This document shows positions 23,783 through 35,640 of a DNA stretch of 64,000 nt, piece after piece. Source of the DNA: Solanum dulcamara (lineage: Eukaryota > Streptophyta > Magnoliopsida > Solanales > Solanaceae); contig NC_077245.1 of NCBI RefSeq assembly GCF_947179165.1, positions 27,166,240-27,230,239 on the forward strand, written 5' to 3'. The notes below the pieces were generated by a model. The model was not told where the DNA came from. It was given only the letters and a program-made list of their open reading frames with translations, and made no database searches. Made by a program: the position numbers and the translations under genes. Position 1 is the stretch's first letter; the number at the start of each line of letters is the position of its first letter.

Positions 23783-26625
23783 TGTAACACCCTCTAAAAA
23801 CGTTGTATATGGTGTTCCAATTCTCGATGAAAATGATACTGCTTCTATATTTTGGGTATATATTTTCATAGGATGGTCTAACTTAGGTGATTCAAATTTC
23901 TTAATAACACAACATCACCTAAAATTTTTGTGAAGACCATATCTTACGATTCTGAGGCTAAGTAGGTCAAATAAATTAATCTTTGCAAGACCTAGTGTTG
24001 TGATAAAATGGAGTATTTGTAGAACAAAAATTATATCTCACCGTAGGATGCTTCAAATTAGTTGACTCTTGAGCGACATGATATGAGACTTCTAGAGCTA
24101 CAATTCATATGCATACACCAAATCCTAATTAGGAATTTATCTTGTTCAAACGTAGCTCCGAAAAAGGAAATTTCATATAAAAAAGATTCATCTCACCAAC
24201 AATAGAAGATCTAGATCCATTTAACATCACCCATGACATCAATAGTCCTCTATTTTACATCACCCATGAAATCACAATCCTCCATTAAATTTTTAAATTT
24301 TTCTTTATAATTATTTTAATTATTGTTAGGTCCCTCCTTCACACCTATAAATACCTACCTTATTTCATCATTTGATTCATCAAGCTTTCTCAAGCAACTC
24401 TTCTCTCTATACACCTCTTTAAACATTCTCAAAATATAGTTTTAGTTCTTAGTAGAGTAGAAATACTATTTCAGTGATTTATATACTCCGGGTAGTACAC
24501 AAAATACTCTGACGAGGATAAAAGGCTAGGATTCAAGAGTGTTCATTAAGTCCTTCGATTCTGAGTAAAGCTTCGAATTCCAGGTATGTAAGACTTCAAT
24601 GAGAGTATTTCTTCCACTCTCATGCCTAAAGTATTTTTATTATATGATAAATTATGTTTATTTTCTTTAAGTTTTACTCTAACGTATGCGGGTATTGATT
24701 CCATGAAGCCCAAATGAATTATCAAAGTCTTCTATTTAATTCAAGTATGAAACTTTATGGGTTTTCATATCATGATTACAAATGCATAGATTATTAAGTA
24801 TTTGAAGTTTAATTACCTATCTTATTTAAGCATATGTAAGACTTCAATGAGAGTATTCCTTCCACTCTCATACCTAAAGTATTTTTATTATATGATAAAT
24901 TATGTTTATTTTTTTTAAGCTTTACTGTAAGGTATATGGGTATTGATTCATAGATTCTTTCATCCATGAAACTCAAATGAATTATCAAAGTCTTCTATTT
25001 AATTCACGTATGAAACTTTATGGGTTTTCATATCATGATTCCAAATGCATAGATTATTAAGTATTTGAAGTTTAATTATCTATTTTATATTAGCATATGT
25101 AAGGCTTCAATGGGAGTATTCCTTCCACTCTCATGCCTAAAGTATTTTGATTATATGATAAATTATATTTATTTTCTTTAAGCTTTACTCTAAGTTATGT
25201 GGGTGTTTATCCATGGGTTCTTCCATCCATATAGTCCAAAATTCTTTCAATTAAATCTCTTGATTTCAAGTAAGATTTTCTTATGGGTAATTCTTATTTC
25301 TATGTAATAGCATGAATCATGGTTAAACTAATAATTATTAGTCTATTTTATTACAAAATGATTTTGATATGTATGGATTGATGGTTTGCAAGTATTTTCT
25401 CTATTTAGCTCTTTAAAGGTTCTTGAAATTTATTGTGGGCTATTTAAAGCATGATTTTTTTTGGATGAATTTCAAAGTATTTATACATAATTTCATTTAC
25501 ATACATGTTTGAAATTTGAAGTAATTTGAACCCACCTAGTTTTACTATATTTTCAATGAAATTTGACTTGAAAGGTTTGACTCCAAATAAATATTTATGA
25601 AAGCAATGTCTATGATCAAAAGGGAGTCTTATGAAATAAAAGAACGATGAAATGCTATGAATGATAGATTCTTTATGCAATAAGGATAATTCTTGCATAT
25701 TTGAACCACCAAATGTTTTAATGAGCTATTACATCGAATATGATTTTTTGAATTTTTAAGCTATATGCTATGAATATTTTGAAGTATTAAACTATTCCGT
25801 GGGATTGACTTAGCAATTAATGGGGAATTGAGGTAGGATTCGGTAAGGAAATTCTAGTAACAACCCCTTATCTCATTAACTGTGTCAACATGGGAGACTT
25901 TGTAGGCTTAGGTTAATGGATCCATAAAAGCCCTTAAAGTTAAAGTTAAAGAAATGAATGAAGTTGACAGAGTTCTACCCAACAAGTAGTCTCCCCGGCC
26001 AACATATGGGGTTATGTTGGATTCCATGTAATAGCTCGCATGGTCTTAAATGTCGGTTATGATCATCTTTCCACAAAATAAATGTTTTAAAGGATATCTA
26101 TATGAATGATTATGCATGCATTGCATTATGTTTCATATTGCATAAATGTTTTAATGTTTCCTCAATGTTCATTCATGCCTACATATTTAGTACATTCAAA
26201 GTACTAATGTATACTCTTTTGCCTACAAGATATCACCATGTAGGGACCGGTGCTCCTCCTTGTTCTCCTCTACGTGGCTACTTGATATTTCATTTGAAGG
26301 CTACTTTTGATGAGTTCCCATGTTTCGGGAATAATGTTCCTTTGTATTTCTAGCTTATGATATGTTGAGACCTCTAGACACTTACTATGACAATTCATTC
26401 TATTTTGATTGAAGGTGAGGCAGTGATTTGTCTTAGCCCCTAGTAAATCTAAACGTTAGAGGTATTATTGGACATATGTAAGTTGAAGATTTACTATTAT
26501 GGTTTCCGCTTATTTTTTTATCATTACATATGAAAGGCTAAATAAATGCTAAAAGGCTTGTTTGAGGTACTCTGGGATTTCTCATTTACCGTGCCATGTC
26601 TAGGCCCTAGGCTTAGATCATGACA
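23783..26625 (+). mobile_element. solo gypsy LTR, 2843 bp
   Basis: It starts TGTAACACCCTCTAAAAACG and ends TTAGATCATGACA, with a perfect GGTAT duplication at 23778-23782 and 26626-26630. No internal domain or second LTR adjoins it, so it arose by LTR-LTR recombination. The same family occurs reversed at 57987-60378, and its 3' half is shared with the LTRs of the element at 31249-39937 (for example the ATGTTGGATTCCATGTAATAG region). It contains three tandem units at 24585-25330. Confidence 0.93.
24585..25330 (+). repeat. triplicated ~250-bp unit inside solo LTR
   Basis: Units start TATGTAAGACTTCAATGAG at 24585, 24833 and 25096. The first two (248 and 263 bp) are very alike. The third diverges in its second half and matches the single-copy state of the reversed family member near 59400-59575. 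The two extra units account for most of the length difference (2843 against 2392 bp). Confidence 0.9.
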
Positions 26626-26722
26626 GGTATCAATATACCAATGGAGTATCATAGAGGATTAAGCTCAGTCTTATATGATACTGATATGGTATCAATATAC
26701 CAATAGAGTATCACTGAGGATT

Positions 26723-27957
26723 AATTCATAGTATTGATGTTGATGTCATGCACGAAATAAGAAAAGAGAAAGTGGGGTAGGCATGTAAATAGTTTGGGTC
26801 ATACATTCATTAAAGATAAATAGTTTGGATTGTGTCCAATTTGGATAAATAATTTCACTAATATGTCCAATTTAAGTAATTTTCCTAAAAAAATATTTAT
26901 TATATAGTTAATTTTTACATTAACTCATCATAATATATCATATAATGTTAACCACCTAATTTGCAGTCATTGTGTACGTGGATTTCACAATACAGAAAAA
27001 TAATTACTGTATGTGTCTTCCACAATACACCACTTAATTTGACGTGAGCTTGCATAGTACTTTCTTGAGTGCTAAATAAAATAGCAAATTTTCTGACATC
27101 CGACTCACGATGGCCTTGTCTGTCTTAAGAGTAGAATTAATCCATCTTGATTGAGACTTGCACCATGAAAGGTAAAAATTTCTTGCATATATTCCATGTT
27201 TGACATTTTAATCTATAACTTGTCTTACATGCTATTAAAGTAAAATAATAGGTGTTTCTTTGTTTAGGAGGAGGGGGAGGAAAATAGTGGGCGATGAAAG
27301 AGTAAAATCATATTATTTTGTTTGAGTACACTTAATTAGTAGAGATGTACATAATTAGGCAAACTAATTCTTTGTGCATACATGTGAATTCTTATTATTG
27401 TGAGGATACTTGTTTAATGAAATAGGTGATGATACTAACTTTCTTTGACATATTAGGTAAGCGAGTTTAAATTTGAGGTGTTAGAGTCCGTCTCCAATGT
27501 TAGGAGACAAATTTATTGTTTGATTGAGTTTAATTGTATATCTTGCATGATGATCAAAAAGTGTACTTGATGTTGTTAGTTGTTATATGACCTAATTGTT
27601 TGTATCAATCACGAATTAATTTTTTGTATCAATCAAAGTGGTGGTACACTTAATATGTCTAGATGACTTTTAATGTTTGCACAAGGAAGAGCAAAAGTCT
27701 AAATGTGAGGTAATGATGTTAGGTCAAAAATGTATATATTTAGCCATTAATTATCTCATATTTTAGTGCTTTCAACTGTCATTCGGGAATAAATTATATC
27801 AATTTGTTCATGATATTATATTTTAAAAGAATAAAATATGAAAGGAGAGATGAGCTGAATTTATCTTGCATGTTTCATTACTGCACAATATACATATTTC
27901 TAGGAATACAATGATAATCGAAACTTAACCATCTATATAGCTGTTCTATGCTAATTT
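26723..27957. other. AT-rich spacer, no feature identified
   Basis: No coding frame, RNA gene or recognisable repeat was found. A short ATG-led reading with a following GTAAAA at about 27112-27186 was considered and rejected. Two direct copies of a GATGAATAAAAAA-containing 28-bp string lie just beyond, near 27990-28050. Confidence 0.4.
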
Positions 27958-28214
27958 GTTGTGGAATAATAAAGTTATATTCACAGAAGGGATGAATAAA
28001 AAAAGGAAAAGCTAATATGTAGTGGATGAATAAAAAAGAAAAAGCTAATATTTAAAAATAATATCTTACAACTTTTGGAAGGTGAATAGGTGGCTTGTTC
28101 ATATATTTTCACTTTACTCTTCATTTTTTCTTTTGCTTTGTGTCCGAAATTAACTTCTTGCATGGTAGAACTTAAGCTGATATATTTCTTCTCTAATTCC
28201 ATTGTTAATCGAAC
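27958..28214 (-). repeat. possible 3' LTR of copia fragment
   Basis: On the minus strand a TGTTCGATTAACAATGG start directly follows a purine tract (GAGAGGGGAGGGGGTAG, 28215-28231), as a 3' LTR should. The outer end is a guess because the 5' partner is missing from the window. Confidence 0.35.
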
Positions 28215-28266
28215 ACTACCCCCTCCCCTCTCAAATTTGAGGGGAAGGAACGAACACCTAATTTTC

Positions 28267-28939
28267 CTAACAATAGATGGTGAGATGAACCATGAAGGGG
28301 TTTAGTGAAAGATCGTCGATTTGAGATGAAGAAGGTAGAAAAGAGAGGGAAATGAGATCATTGAGATATTGTTGGCGGACGAAGTGACAATCTAATTCAA
28401 CATGCTTCATCCGTTCATGAAAGACCAGATTTTTGGCAATATGAATCGCGATGACTATCAGAGTGAAGGGAAATGGGCAAAGAAGGCGGAGAGGAGAGAT
28501 CTGTAAGAAAATGGACAAGCCAAGTCAACTCTACAACAACATGTCTCATAGATCTGTACCCAGCTTCGGTGGAGCACAAGGAAAGAGATGGTTGTTTCTT
28601 CGATTTCCAAGAAATAGGACTTCCCCCAAGGCTGATGTAGAAACCACTAACAGACCGGCAAGATTCAGGGCGTGTAGCTTAGTCAGCATCGTAGAAATCT
28701 AGCAAAGTGAAAGCAGGGGAAGAATTCAAAAAACTCCCCAAACCTGGATCAACAAGTAGATAACAGAGGACATGATGTGCAGTTGTAAAATGCTCTTGAT
28801 GAGGTTGCTGCATATACTGGATGAGGTGTTGGATAGAAAAAGAGATGTCCAGCCGAGTGTAAGTCAAAAAATTTAGTTGACCAATTAACCGATGATAAGG
28901 TGTTGCATTTAGTAGAGGAGAACCCGCATCGGCATGCAA
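28267..28939 (-). pseudogene. copia RT C-terminus and RNase H
   Basis: The minus strand reads YHRLIGQLNFLTYTRLDISF, then MQQPHQEHFTTAHHVLCYL, both typical of the copia RT-RH connection. It continues with FYDAD, then PISWKSKKQPSLSLCSTEAGYRSM (usually SRSSTEAEYR.M) and closes with HIAKNLVFHERMKHVELDCHFVR. The Asp and Glu of RNase H are partly replaced (AGY for AEY). Frameshifts lie near 28520 and 28680. Confidence 0.85.
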
Positions 28940-29020
28940 CTTGTGAGTGGGATCCAGATATGAATGAGCAGGCTTGAGACCAAGACAGTGGTACTCAGAA
29001 AGAAGTTCCAGAAGGAACTT

Positions 29021-29710
29021 TCATTGGTCAAGAATCATACCATGAGTCTCCCTGATGACCTCAATACCCAAAAAATAATGTAAGTCCCCCAAATCTTTGA
29101 TTTTAAATTCGGAGTCCAAAAATAATGTAAGTGCATCCAATTCTGCCTTGTTGTTGCCTGTAAGCAGAATGTCATCAATATATATGGCTAAGATAGATAT
29201 AGAGGAGTCATGATATTTGTAGAATAGTGAATAGTCATTCAACAAGTGAGGAAAACCCTTGAAACTTAGAGTTGTTGTCAAACGATCATAACATTGTATC
29301 GAGGCTTGTTTCAAGGCATCAAGAGACTTCTTCAATCAACAAACCTGTGTAGGATCAGTAACTTTCAAATCTGCTGGAAATTTCATATAAACTTCCTCAT
29401 CTAAATCACCATTAAGAAATGCATTGTTAACGTCTAACTTATATAGTCCCCATTCTTTCTTAATTGCAATAGCAAGAACACATCATATAGTCGTAATCTT
29501 CACAACAAGGCTAAAAGTCTCTGTAAAATCAACACCTTCCTTTTTAATATCTCCTCTAACAACTAAATGAGACTTAAGGCATTCAACATTTCCTGAAGAA
29601 TTTAATTTAACCTTATAGACCCATTTGTTAGGTAAAGCCATCTTACTAGGAGGCAAACAGACTACTTCCCAAGTATCATTGGTGATCAAAGCGTCAAGTT
29701 CCTTAGTCAT
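29021..29710 (-). pseudogene. copia reverse transcriptase
   Basis: Reading from 29710 downwards: WEVVCLPPSKMALPNKWVYKVK, then VDFTETFSLVVKITTI, then [20 protein letters not shown] with the first catalytic Asp. After a stop at about 29336 come ASIQCYDRLTTTL and LAIYIDDILLTGN with the YIDD active site, and FKIKDLGDLHYFLGIEV. The stop lies in the CxLxKSLYGLKQ region (here CxLKKSLDALKQ). It is a clear copia RVT_2 domain with its active site kept. Confidence 0.92.
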
Positions 29711-30112
29711 AGCATCCTGCCAACCTGGGTATGAAATAGCTTAGGAAAAATAGGCATGTTCTTGAATACAGAATAAAGAGTTAATGTAGTCTTGATTGGA
29801 TGGAGATAGTGCAGAAAATGCAAAAAGAGAGACAGGAGAAGTGGAAGAAAAACATAGCTCAGAAACTTTGGAGAGATAAACACTATTGCAAATGTAATCC
29901 TATAGATTTGTAGGAGTCTTGACATATCTAGTAGACTTTCTTAAGGTAATAGGATTAGTAGGAGGCGGGGATGTAGGAAGAGGAGATACATAAATAGGGG
30001 GAGAAGGATCAGAAATAACAGGGGTACTATGAATGAGAGGATCGATAGGAGGTAGAATATTAGGAAGGAAAATAGATTCATAAGGCACATGAGTAGGTAG
30101 CATGTGTATCAA
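29711..30112 (-). pseudogene. copia pol linker between integrase and RT
   Basis: A Pro/Ser-rich stretch (SPPIYVSPLPTSPPPTNP) leads into LRKSTRYVKTPTNL, the basic R.S.R....P motif that marks the IN-RT linker in copia polyproteins, and then AISYPGWQDAM just before the RT. One or two stops interrupt it. Confidence 0.7.
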
Positions 30113-30186
30113 ATGGAAAATGTAGATTAATATTTTGCAAGTTTTGGTTTATTGGAACCTGATATAAACCACATTTGATATCCTCA

Positions 30187-31248
30187 TGTAATGACCCTCT
30201 ATGTAATTTTTGAGTAAATATATTCTTTTAATTATTTAGAGCATTTATGTAGTGACCCCAAGTTATTTACGACTTGCTAACCCTGACTGTTTGGTCTCCT
30301 GATTATTCGTTTGGAGATATATGCATGTTCCCTATTTTAGAGCTTTTGAAATATGGATAGTTGATTTTGATGAAAATAAATAACTTCTGAACAAAATTTT
30401 GATGGTTCCATCAGCTCTGGAATGATTAGTTTAGTCTAGTGGAAACATCGACAATAGTCCCTAGTCTTTTTGTGTGAATTTAGACCATTAGGAATTTTAG
30501 CCTCTGAAATTTGGCTTAAATTTGACCTTGATCAATATTCTTGTAAAATATGATCAGATAAAAATTCTGTCAATGCAGTTAGTTCTGTAATGTCGTATTT
30601 GGTCTAGAATAACATTTCATGCACTTTTCTAGGCTTCTAGTCTTATTCCGAAGGCTCCTTGTGGAATTGGCTAAAAATGGCACTTGGTTGTGGGATTCAA
30701 TTTTTTTCAAGATGACCTTGTATGAAAACTTCAACTACTTTTTGTGTCTGGAATATCGAATTTGGTAAGGTAGCATAGTTCATTTGCGTGCACGAGATTC
30801 TGATTGTATCTTGAGCATCCCATTGGAGACTTGGACAATGCCAAAACTCAAAGTTGTAGCAATTGTTGGTGCAAGGGTAATTTTCCATTCACATTCATGG
30901 GACATGGTCCATGTTCGCAGAGACTAGGTGAAATGATTTCCACATTCACATTTCCCTAGCCTCATTAGAAACGGGCAATGTGGTTGCCTTCCTTTTTTGT
31001 GGGAAGGATTATGCGACCAAGGGCCTTTCCTTCAATGATCACGGGAGCTCCTCTACATTTGCGAAGGCCTAATCCAATCTTCTCTGTGTTCACAGGATAC
31101 TATAGTTGCGTTCATGGATAGTAAATCCTTGGTCTTTGAATGGAGACCAAGGACGCATTTCAACCATTTCTCAAATTTTCCAAAGTCGATATCTCGAACT
31201 ATAGAGGTCCAAATTGGGTGATTAAAAAGTTTGTTTGTGGGGGATTAT
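30187..31248 (+). mobile_element. 5' part of a Tekay-like LTR
   Basis: It begins TGTAATGACCCTCTATG, with a second LTR-like start TGTAGTGACCCC at 30248. It shares blocks with the LTR at 12521-13640, for example TGATGGTTCCATCAGCT-type, TGGTCTAGAATAAC-type and CACTTGGTTGTGGGATTCA-type strings. The rest of the LTR is cut off by the gypsy element at 31249. The two closely spaced starts suggest one LTR inserted into the tip of another or a short duplication. Confidence 0.65.
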
Positions 31249-33399
31249 TGTCAAGACCCAAGCCTAGGGCGTAGACGTGGCAAGGCAAATGAGACACCTG
31301 GAAGAACCTCATCCAAGCCTCTTACGATTTAAATCGATTTTCATAGGTAATGAAATTCAATAATAAGTGGAAGAAATAAATATAATGGGACCAAGGGAAT
31401 AAACATAGAATAGGAGTCATTTACAAAATCAAACATCGTCTATTTTTCCAACAATACTTGTTAAACTTAGGACTTAGCGAGGGATAAGAAATGTCCCTAG
31501 CTCACCTCAAATTTTGTGTCAAAAGTACCAAAAGATAACCCAAAGTCTATACATTTCATAATCTAGAAAAGAAAATGGGATGTTGTTCCCGAAACATGAG
31601 AACTCACCAAGGTAGTAGGCTTCAATGATCAAACTAGCCACGAGGAGGTGAATGTGGAGCAACGCCGATCCCTACATGGTGATATTATGTAGGCAATGGA
31701 GTATACGTTAGTACTTTCAATGTACTTAGTATGTAGGCATGCATGAACATATAAGGAACAATAGAACATTTGTGTATTATAAAATATAGTGCAATGCATG
31801 CATAATATATCATGTACATAGCATTTTGAACATATATTTTGTAGGAAGATGATCGTAACTGACATGTAAGACCATGAGAGCTATTAAATGGAATCCAACA
31901 TAACCCCTGATGTTGGCTCGGGGAGACTACTTTCCGAGTAGAACTCTATCAACTTCATTTATTTCTTTGACTTTAACTTTAAGGTCTATTTATGGATCCA
32001 CTAGCAAGGGCTCCTATATTGGCACATAGTTAATGAGATAAGGGGTTGCTACTAGGATTCCATTATCGAATCCAACCTAAATGCCCCATTCTGTGCTAAG
32101 GAATTCCCAAGGAATAGCTCATATAACAAGAACATAATCAGTTACATTACTTTAGATCGTCAAACATCATTCGGTAGAATAGCTCATTGAAAGCTTTCTT
32201 TGAATCAAACATGTTAATTGTCCTTATCACATAAAAAATCCTTCATTCAGATTATTTCATCATTCCTTCATCTCATAAGACTGCATTTTCATCTTGCTTT
32301 CATAGATATTCATTTTTGAGTCAAAACTTTCAATTCAAACTTCATTAAAACAAAGTGAAACTAGGTGGGTTCTATTAAATCATCCTTCAAATCATTTAAA
32401 GAAATGATAGCATTCATGAGAGTAATGTAATGCATGAAAAACTTTAGACAACCCACAAATTAACATAGAAAATCCTTTTTCATGCTTCCATATAGGTCCT
32501 TAGATAAATCAACCATCTCATGAAATGAACTATTTTGTTTAGAAAATACTTTGGCTCCATAGTTGGAAGAACCAATGAATGAGACCCACATACCTCGGGG
32601 TAAATAAATCCCCAATGCAAACTTTAAAAGAAATGGAGACTTGACTTCTTGGAATGAAACCCTAGCTTTTGAAGATGAAAACCTTGGGAGAACTTGAGAA
32701 GAGAGAATCTCATTTTAGAGACTAAGTGTTAGAATGAGGGATTGAAATTCCTTAGGGTCCTTTTATAGAGTTAATTTAGTCCCCAAAACGACTGCACTTT
32801 GGTTATAAAACACAAGAAAAGACCAAAATGTCCATTTTAAAAACTAGCCGGACTCAGCTTCATGGGGACCCTTTATGGTCTGTGGTGCACACCATGGTCC
32901 ATGGAGGTATCTTGTAATGATTGAATTGTAGGGAAAATGTTTTGGTTGCATAGAAAGTCTCTGAACTTCCTCCAAGGAGACCTTCACGGTTTGTGGAGGG
33001 CATCACGATTCGTGAACTGTGAATGTTGTGTAGATTTTGAAGGAGGGCCTGCAGAAGTGACCACCATGGATCACACCATGGTCTGTGAAGAGCTCCACGA
33101 CCCGTGGTGGCCATCCGTGGTCCTTTCTTGAAATGTTTCCTGTGGCCCTAAGGGAGGGGTCACCACGGACGACACTATGGTCTGTGGTGCTTACCACGGT
33201 CCGTGGTCCCTCGTCGTGGTTCTTCCCTGAAAGTCTAAGTCTTCGAATTCCCACCATGGTGGCTCACCATAAGGCATGATGCTCACTACATCCTGTGATA
33301 GCCTTCTATGGTCATCACTTGTGCCATTTTTTTGCATTTCTTTGCGATTTCATCCTTTATTCCTTGTTTTAGAACTTTCTAAATTTCCAGTGTCTTACA
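31249..33399 (-). repeat. gypsy 3' LTR with palindromic cluster
   Basis: On the + strand it starts TGTCAAGACCCAAGCCTAGG and ends CAGTGTCTTACA. It is about 2150 bp. Its first 1.5 kb matches 38378-39937. The remaining U3 part, about 32850-33300, holds repeated CCACGG/CCGTGG half-sites. A purine tract adjoins the inner end (33400-33412 on the minus strand, AATGGGGATATAT). Confidence 0.88.
32850..33300. repeat. cluster of CCACGG / CCGTGG palindromic motifs in LTR U3
   Basis: At least six imperfect palindromes of the type CCACGGTCCGTGG or CACCATGGTCCATGG lie within 450 bp, on an otherwise AT-rich background. They are on the U3 side in element orientation, upstream of the presumed transcription start. 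Open frames here on both strands are by-products of the raised GC content. Confidence 0.75.
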
Positions 33400-33669
33400 A
33401 TATATCCCCATTAACATTCGTCCTTGAATGTGAATCATTATCATAGAAAAGTACATGGCACAAGGACTAGCAACCCAATATGAATACAATGACACTTGAA
33501 ATGCATACAACATGAGATCTTTAAACTTAGCATAAAATATAAATTTACAATTCAACTTCATGAAAATGAATGCATATGAAGACTTAGGAAAACTGAAGCA
33601 TATGATTCTTAAACAATTCATGAATACGTTAGTACCTTAGGCTTGAGTAGAATGAAAGAGATAAGGGTA

Positions 33670-34440
33670 TCATTTCATCATATCCACTTCCGCTTCCCAT
33701 GTATCACTTTGTACTTGTTGATTCCTCCAAAGGACTTTAACAGATGCAACATCTTTGTTCCTCAATCTCTTAAATTGCCGGTCTAAAAATCCAATCGGGA
33801 CCTCTTCATAGGTCAAATGTTTTTCAAAATTCTCTACTTCCAAAGGGACAATGGAACTAGTAACACCCATAAATTTTCTTAACAATGACACATGAAACAC
33901 CAGATTGACCATAGTCATTTCCAAAGGCAACTCCAAATCATAAACAACCTTGCCAACACCTCTCAAAATTCTTTAAGGCCCTACATACCTAGGGCTCAAT
34001 ATCCCTTTCTTACCAAACCGAGCTACATTATTCATGGGTGAAACCTTCCAATATACCCAATCATCCATATTAAGCTCAAGATCCCTTCTCCTAGTATCAG
34101 AATAGGACTTTTGACGACTTTGAGCTACATTCAATCTTTCTCTAATTACTCTCACCTTCTCCAAAGAATCAATTACAAAATTGGGACCCAACAAGGTCAT
34201 CTCACCTACTTCAAACCAACCAACCAGAGATCTACATTGACTCCCATACAAGGCCTCAAACGGTTTCATCTCAATGTTTAAGTGGTAGCTATTATTGTAG
34301 AAGAACTCGATAAGCGGTAGATGATCATCCCAACTCCCTTTGACTTCTAATACGTAATCCATTAACATATCCTCTAGTGTTTGAATTGTCCATTTGGATT
34401 TCTCATCGGTTTGAGGATGGAATATGGTGCTTAGCTTCAC
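33670..34440 (-). pseudogene. gypsy integrase C-terminal part and chromodomain-like tail
   Basis: Frame 34440-33973 reads STIFHPQTDEKSKWTIQTLEDML (usual STAFHPQTDGQSE), then WDDHLPLIEFFYNNSYHLNI and PFEALYGSQCRSLVGWFEVGE, the end of the DDE core with its E position lost (K for E). Then comes SYSDTRRRDLELNMDDWVYWKVSP (GPY/F module). Frame 33966-33670 continues with VFHVSLLRKFMG and ends in VKVLWRNQQVQSDTWEAEVDM, which matches the chromodomain-like end found in plant chromoviruses. One or two frame breaks separate them. Confidence 0.88.
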
Positions 34441-34488
34441 ATTGGTACCAAGACCTCTTTGAAATGATCTCCAAAAATGAGAAGTGAA

Positions 34489-35019
34489 TTAGGTACCGCA
34501 ATCCAAAATAATCAACAATGGCATACCATGCAACCTCACCAACTCCCGAATATACAACTTAGCATAATACTCGGCACTATAAGAGGTCTTGATCGGTAGG
34601 AAGTGAGTTGACTTTGTCATTCTATCCACAATCACCCAAATCAATTCATGAAGCTTCCGAGTGCGAGGCAAACCCACTACAAAATCCATATTCACATCTT
34701 CCCACATCCAAGTAGGTATTTCAATATCTTGGGATAGGCTACCCGACCTTTTATGTTTGTCCTGTACTTGTTGGAAATTTGGACATTCGGCCACAAACCT
34801 TGCTATATCCTTCTTCATGCCACTACACCAATAAAGCTTCTTTATGTCTTGGTACATTTTTGTCGAACCGGGATGAATAGTGTATGGAGAATTATGAGCC
34901 TTCTTCAAGATCAAACTCCTTAGGACATCAACATATGAAACACATAAAGGGATTTGGTAGTGAAGAAATCCATCTCCCCCTTGTGAAAAGATATCTACTT
35001 TCTTTTCCTTTACCAACAT
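34489..35019 (-). pseudogene. gypsy integrase zinc finger and catalytic core
   Basis: The zinc-binding part reads HNSPYTIHPGSTKMYQDIKKLYW and AECPNFQQVQ, so the last Cys of the HHCC finger (CPNCQ) is Phe here. The core follows: PTWMWEDVNMDFVVGLPRT with the first Asp, WVIVDRMTKSTHFLP, then HGMPLLIILDCGT, where the usual SDRGT second Asp motif is LDCGT. It is 176 residues long and ends by frameshift before the third acidic residue. Integration function is lost. Confidence 0.9.
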
Positions 35020-35049
35020 CTTTAACTCTAGTAATGTAGGGTCAAGGTC

Positions 35050-35640
35050 TTATTTTGACTTAACATACACAACCAAAGATGATTCAGACCCATTGTGAAC
35101 AACCATACCATCATCATCAGAACTACTCAACTTCACCCCTAATCTAGCCAATCGGTGAACATCCTTTACCAATTCTCTCTTTCCTTTATCAACATGAGCC
35201 ACACTCCCCGCAGACACTCTACTAAGTGCATTGGCAACCATATTTTCTCTACCTGGATGATAATGCACACTCATGTGATAGTCCTTTAGGAGTTTAAGCC
35301 ACCTCTTTTTCCTTAGATTGAGGTTCTTTTGGGTGAACACATAATGGAGACTCTTGTGATCGGTGAACACATCCACATGTACCCCATAGAGGTAATGCTA
35401 CCAAATCTTTAGAAAAAGTATAACGACTTCCAATTCAAGATCATGGGTAGGGTAGTTAAGCTTATGCACTTTTAATTTTCTAGAAGATAGGTTATAACCT
35501 TAACGTTTTTCATTAAGAAATAACCCAAACCAATTTTTGAAGTATCATAACAAACGGCAAACCCTTTTAACCCTTCTGGTAGAGTCAAGATAGGAGCGGA
35601 AAGTATGTCAATCTTTCAAAGTTTGGAAACTCCTTTAAGA
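35050..35640 (-). pseudogene. gypsy RNase H
   Basis: The lower frame (35050-35376) reads FTDHKSLHYVFTQKNLNLRKKRWLKLLKDY and HYHPGRENMVANALSRV, the standard end of gypsy RNase H. The upstream portion up to the RT (about 35377-35634) is in other frames with several stops. It lies between RT and integrase as expected. Confidence 0.88.

Larger units (their letters stand above)
23753..26690 (+). repeat. tandem ~62-bp unit split by a solo LTR
   Basis: A unit starting GCTCARTCYTATATGATWCTGATA and ending GGATTAA occurs twice in tandem. The first copy is cut after GGTAT by the solo LTR (parts at 23753-23782 and 26626-26660). The second, uncut copy follows at about 26661-26722. Joining the two halves of copy 1 restores the unit, which confirms the LTR insertion. 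Confidence 0.8.
28215..30186 (-). mobile_element. Ty1/copia fragment, pol only
   Basis: A second copia, distinct from 5758-10931. The minus strand reads, in order, the pol linker, RT and RNase H, then the polypurine tract. Gag, protease and integrase core are missing: the left end in element terms is cut at about 30186, where an LTR fragment of a different family begins. Frames carry few stops, so decay is moderate. Confidence 0.85.

Noticed and set aside
27112..27186. ATG-led start (MALSVLRVELIHL) followed by GTAAAA, resembling a first exon
   Set aside because: A stop comes after 14 codons and no second exon could be matched.
32860..33279. Four overlapping open frames on both strands
   Set aside because: Open only because the palindromic cluster is GC-rich; no family resemblance.
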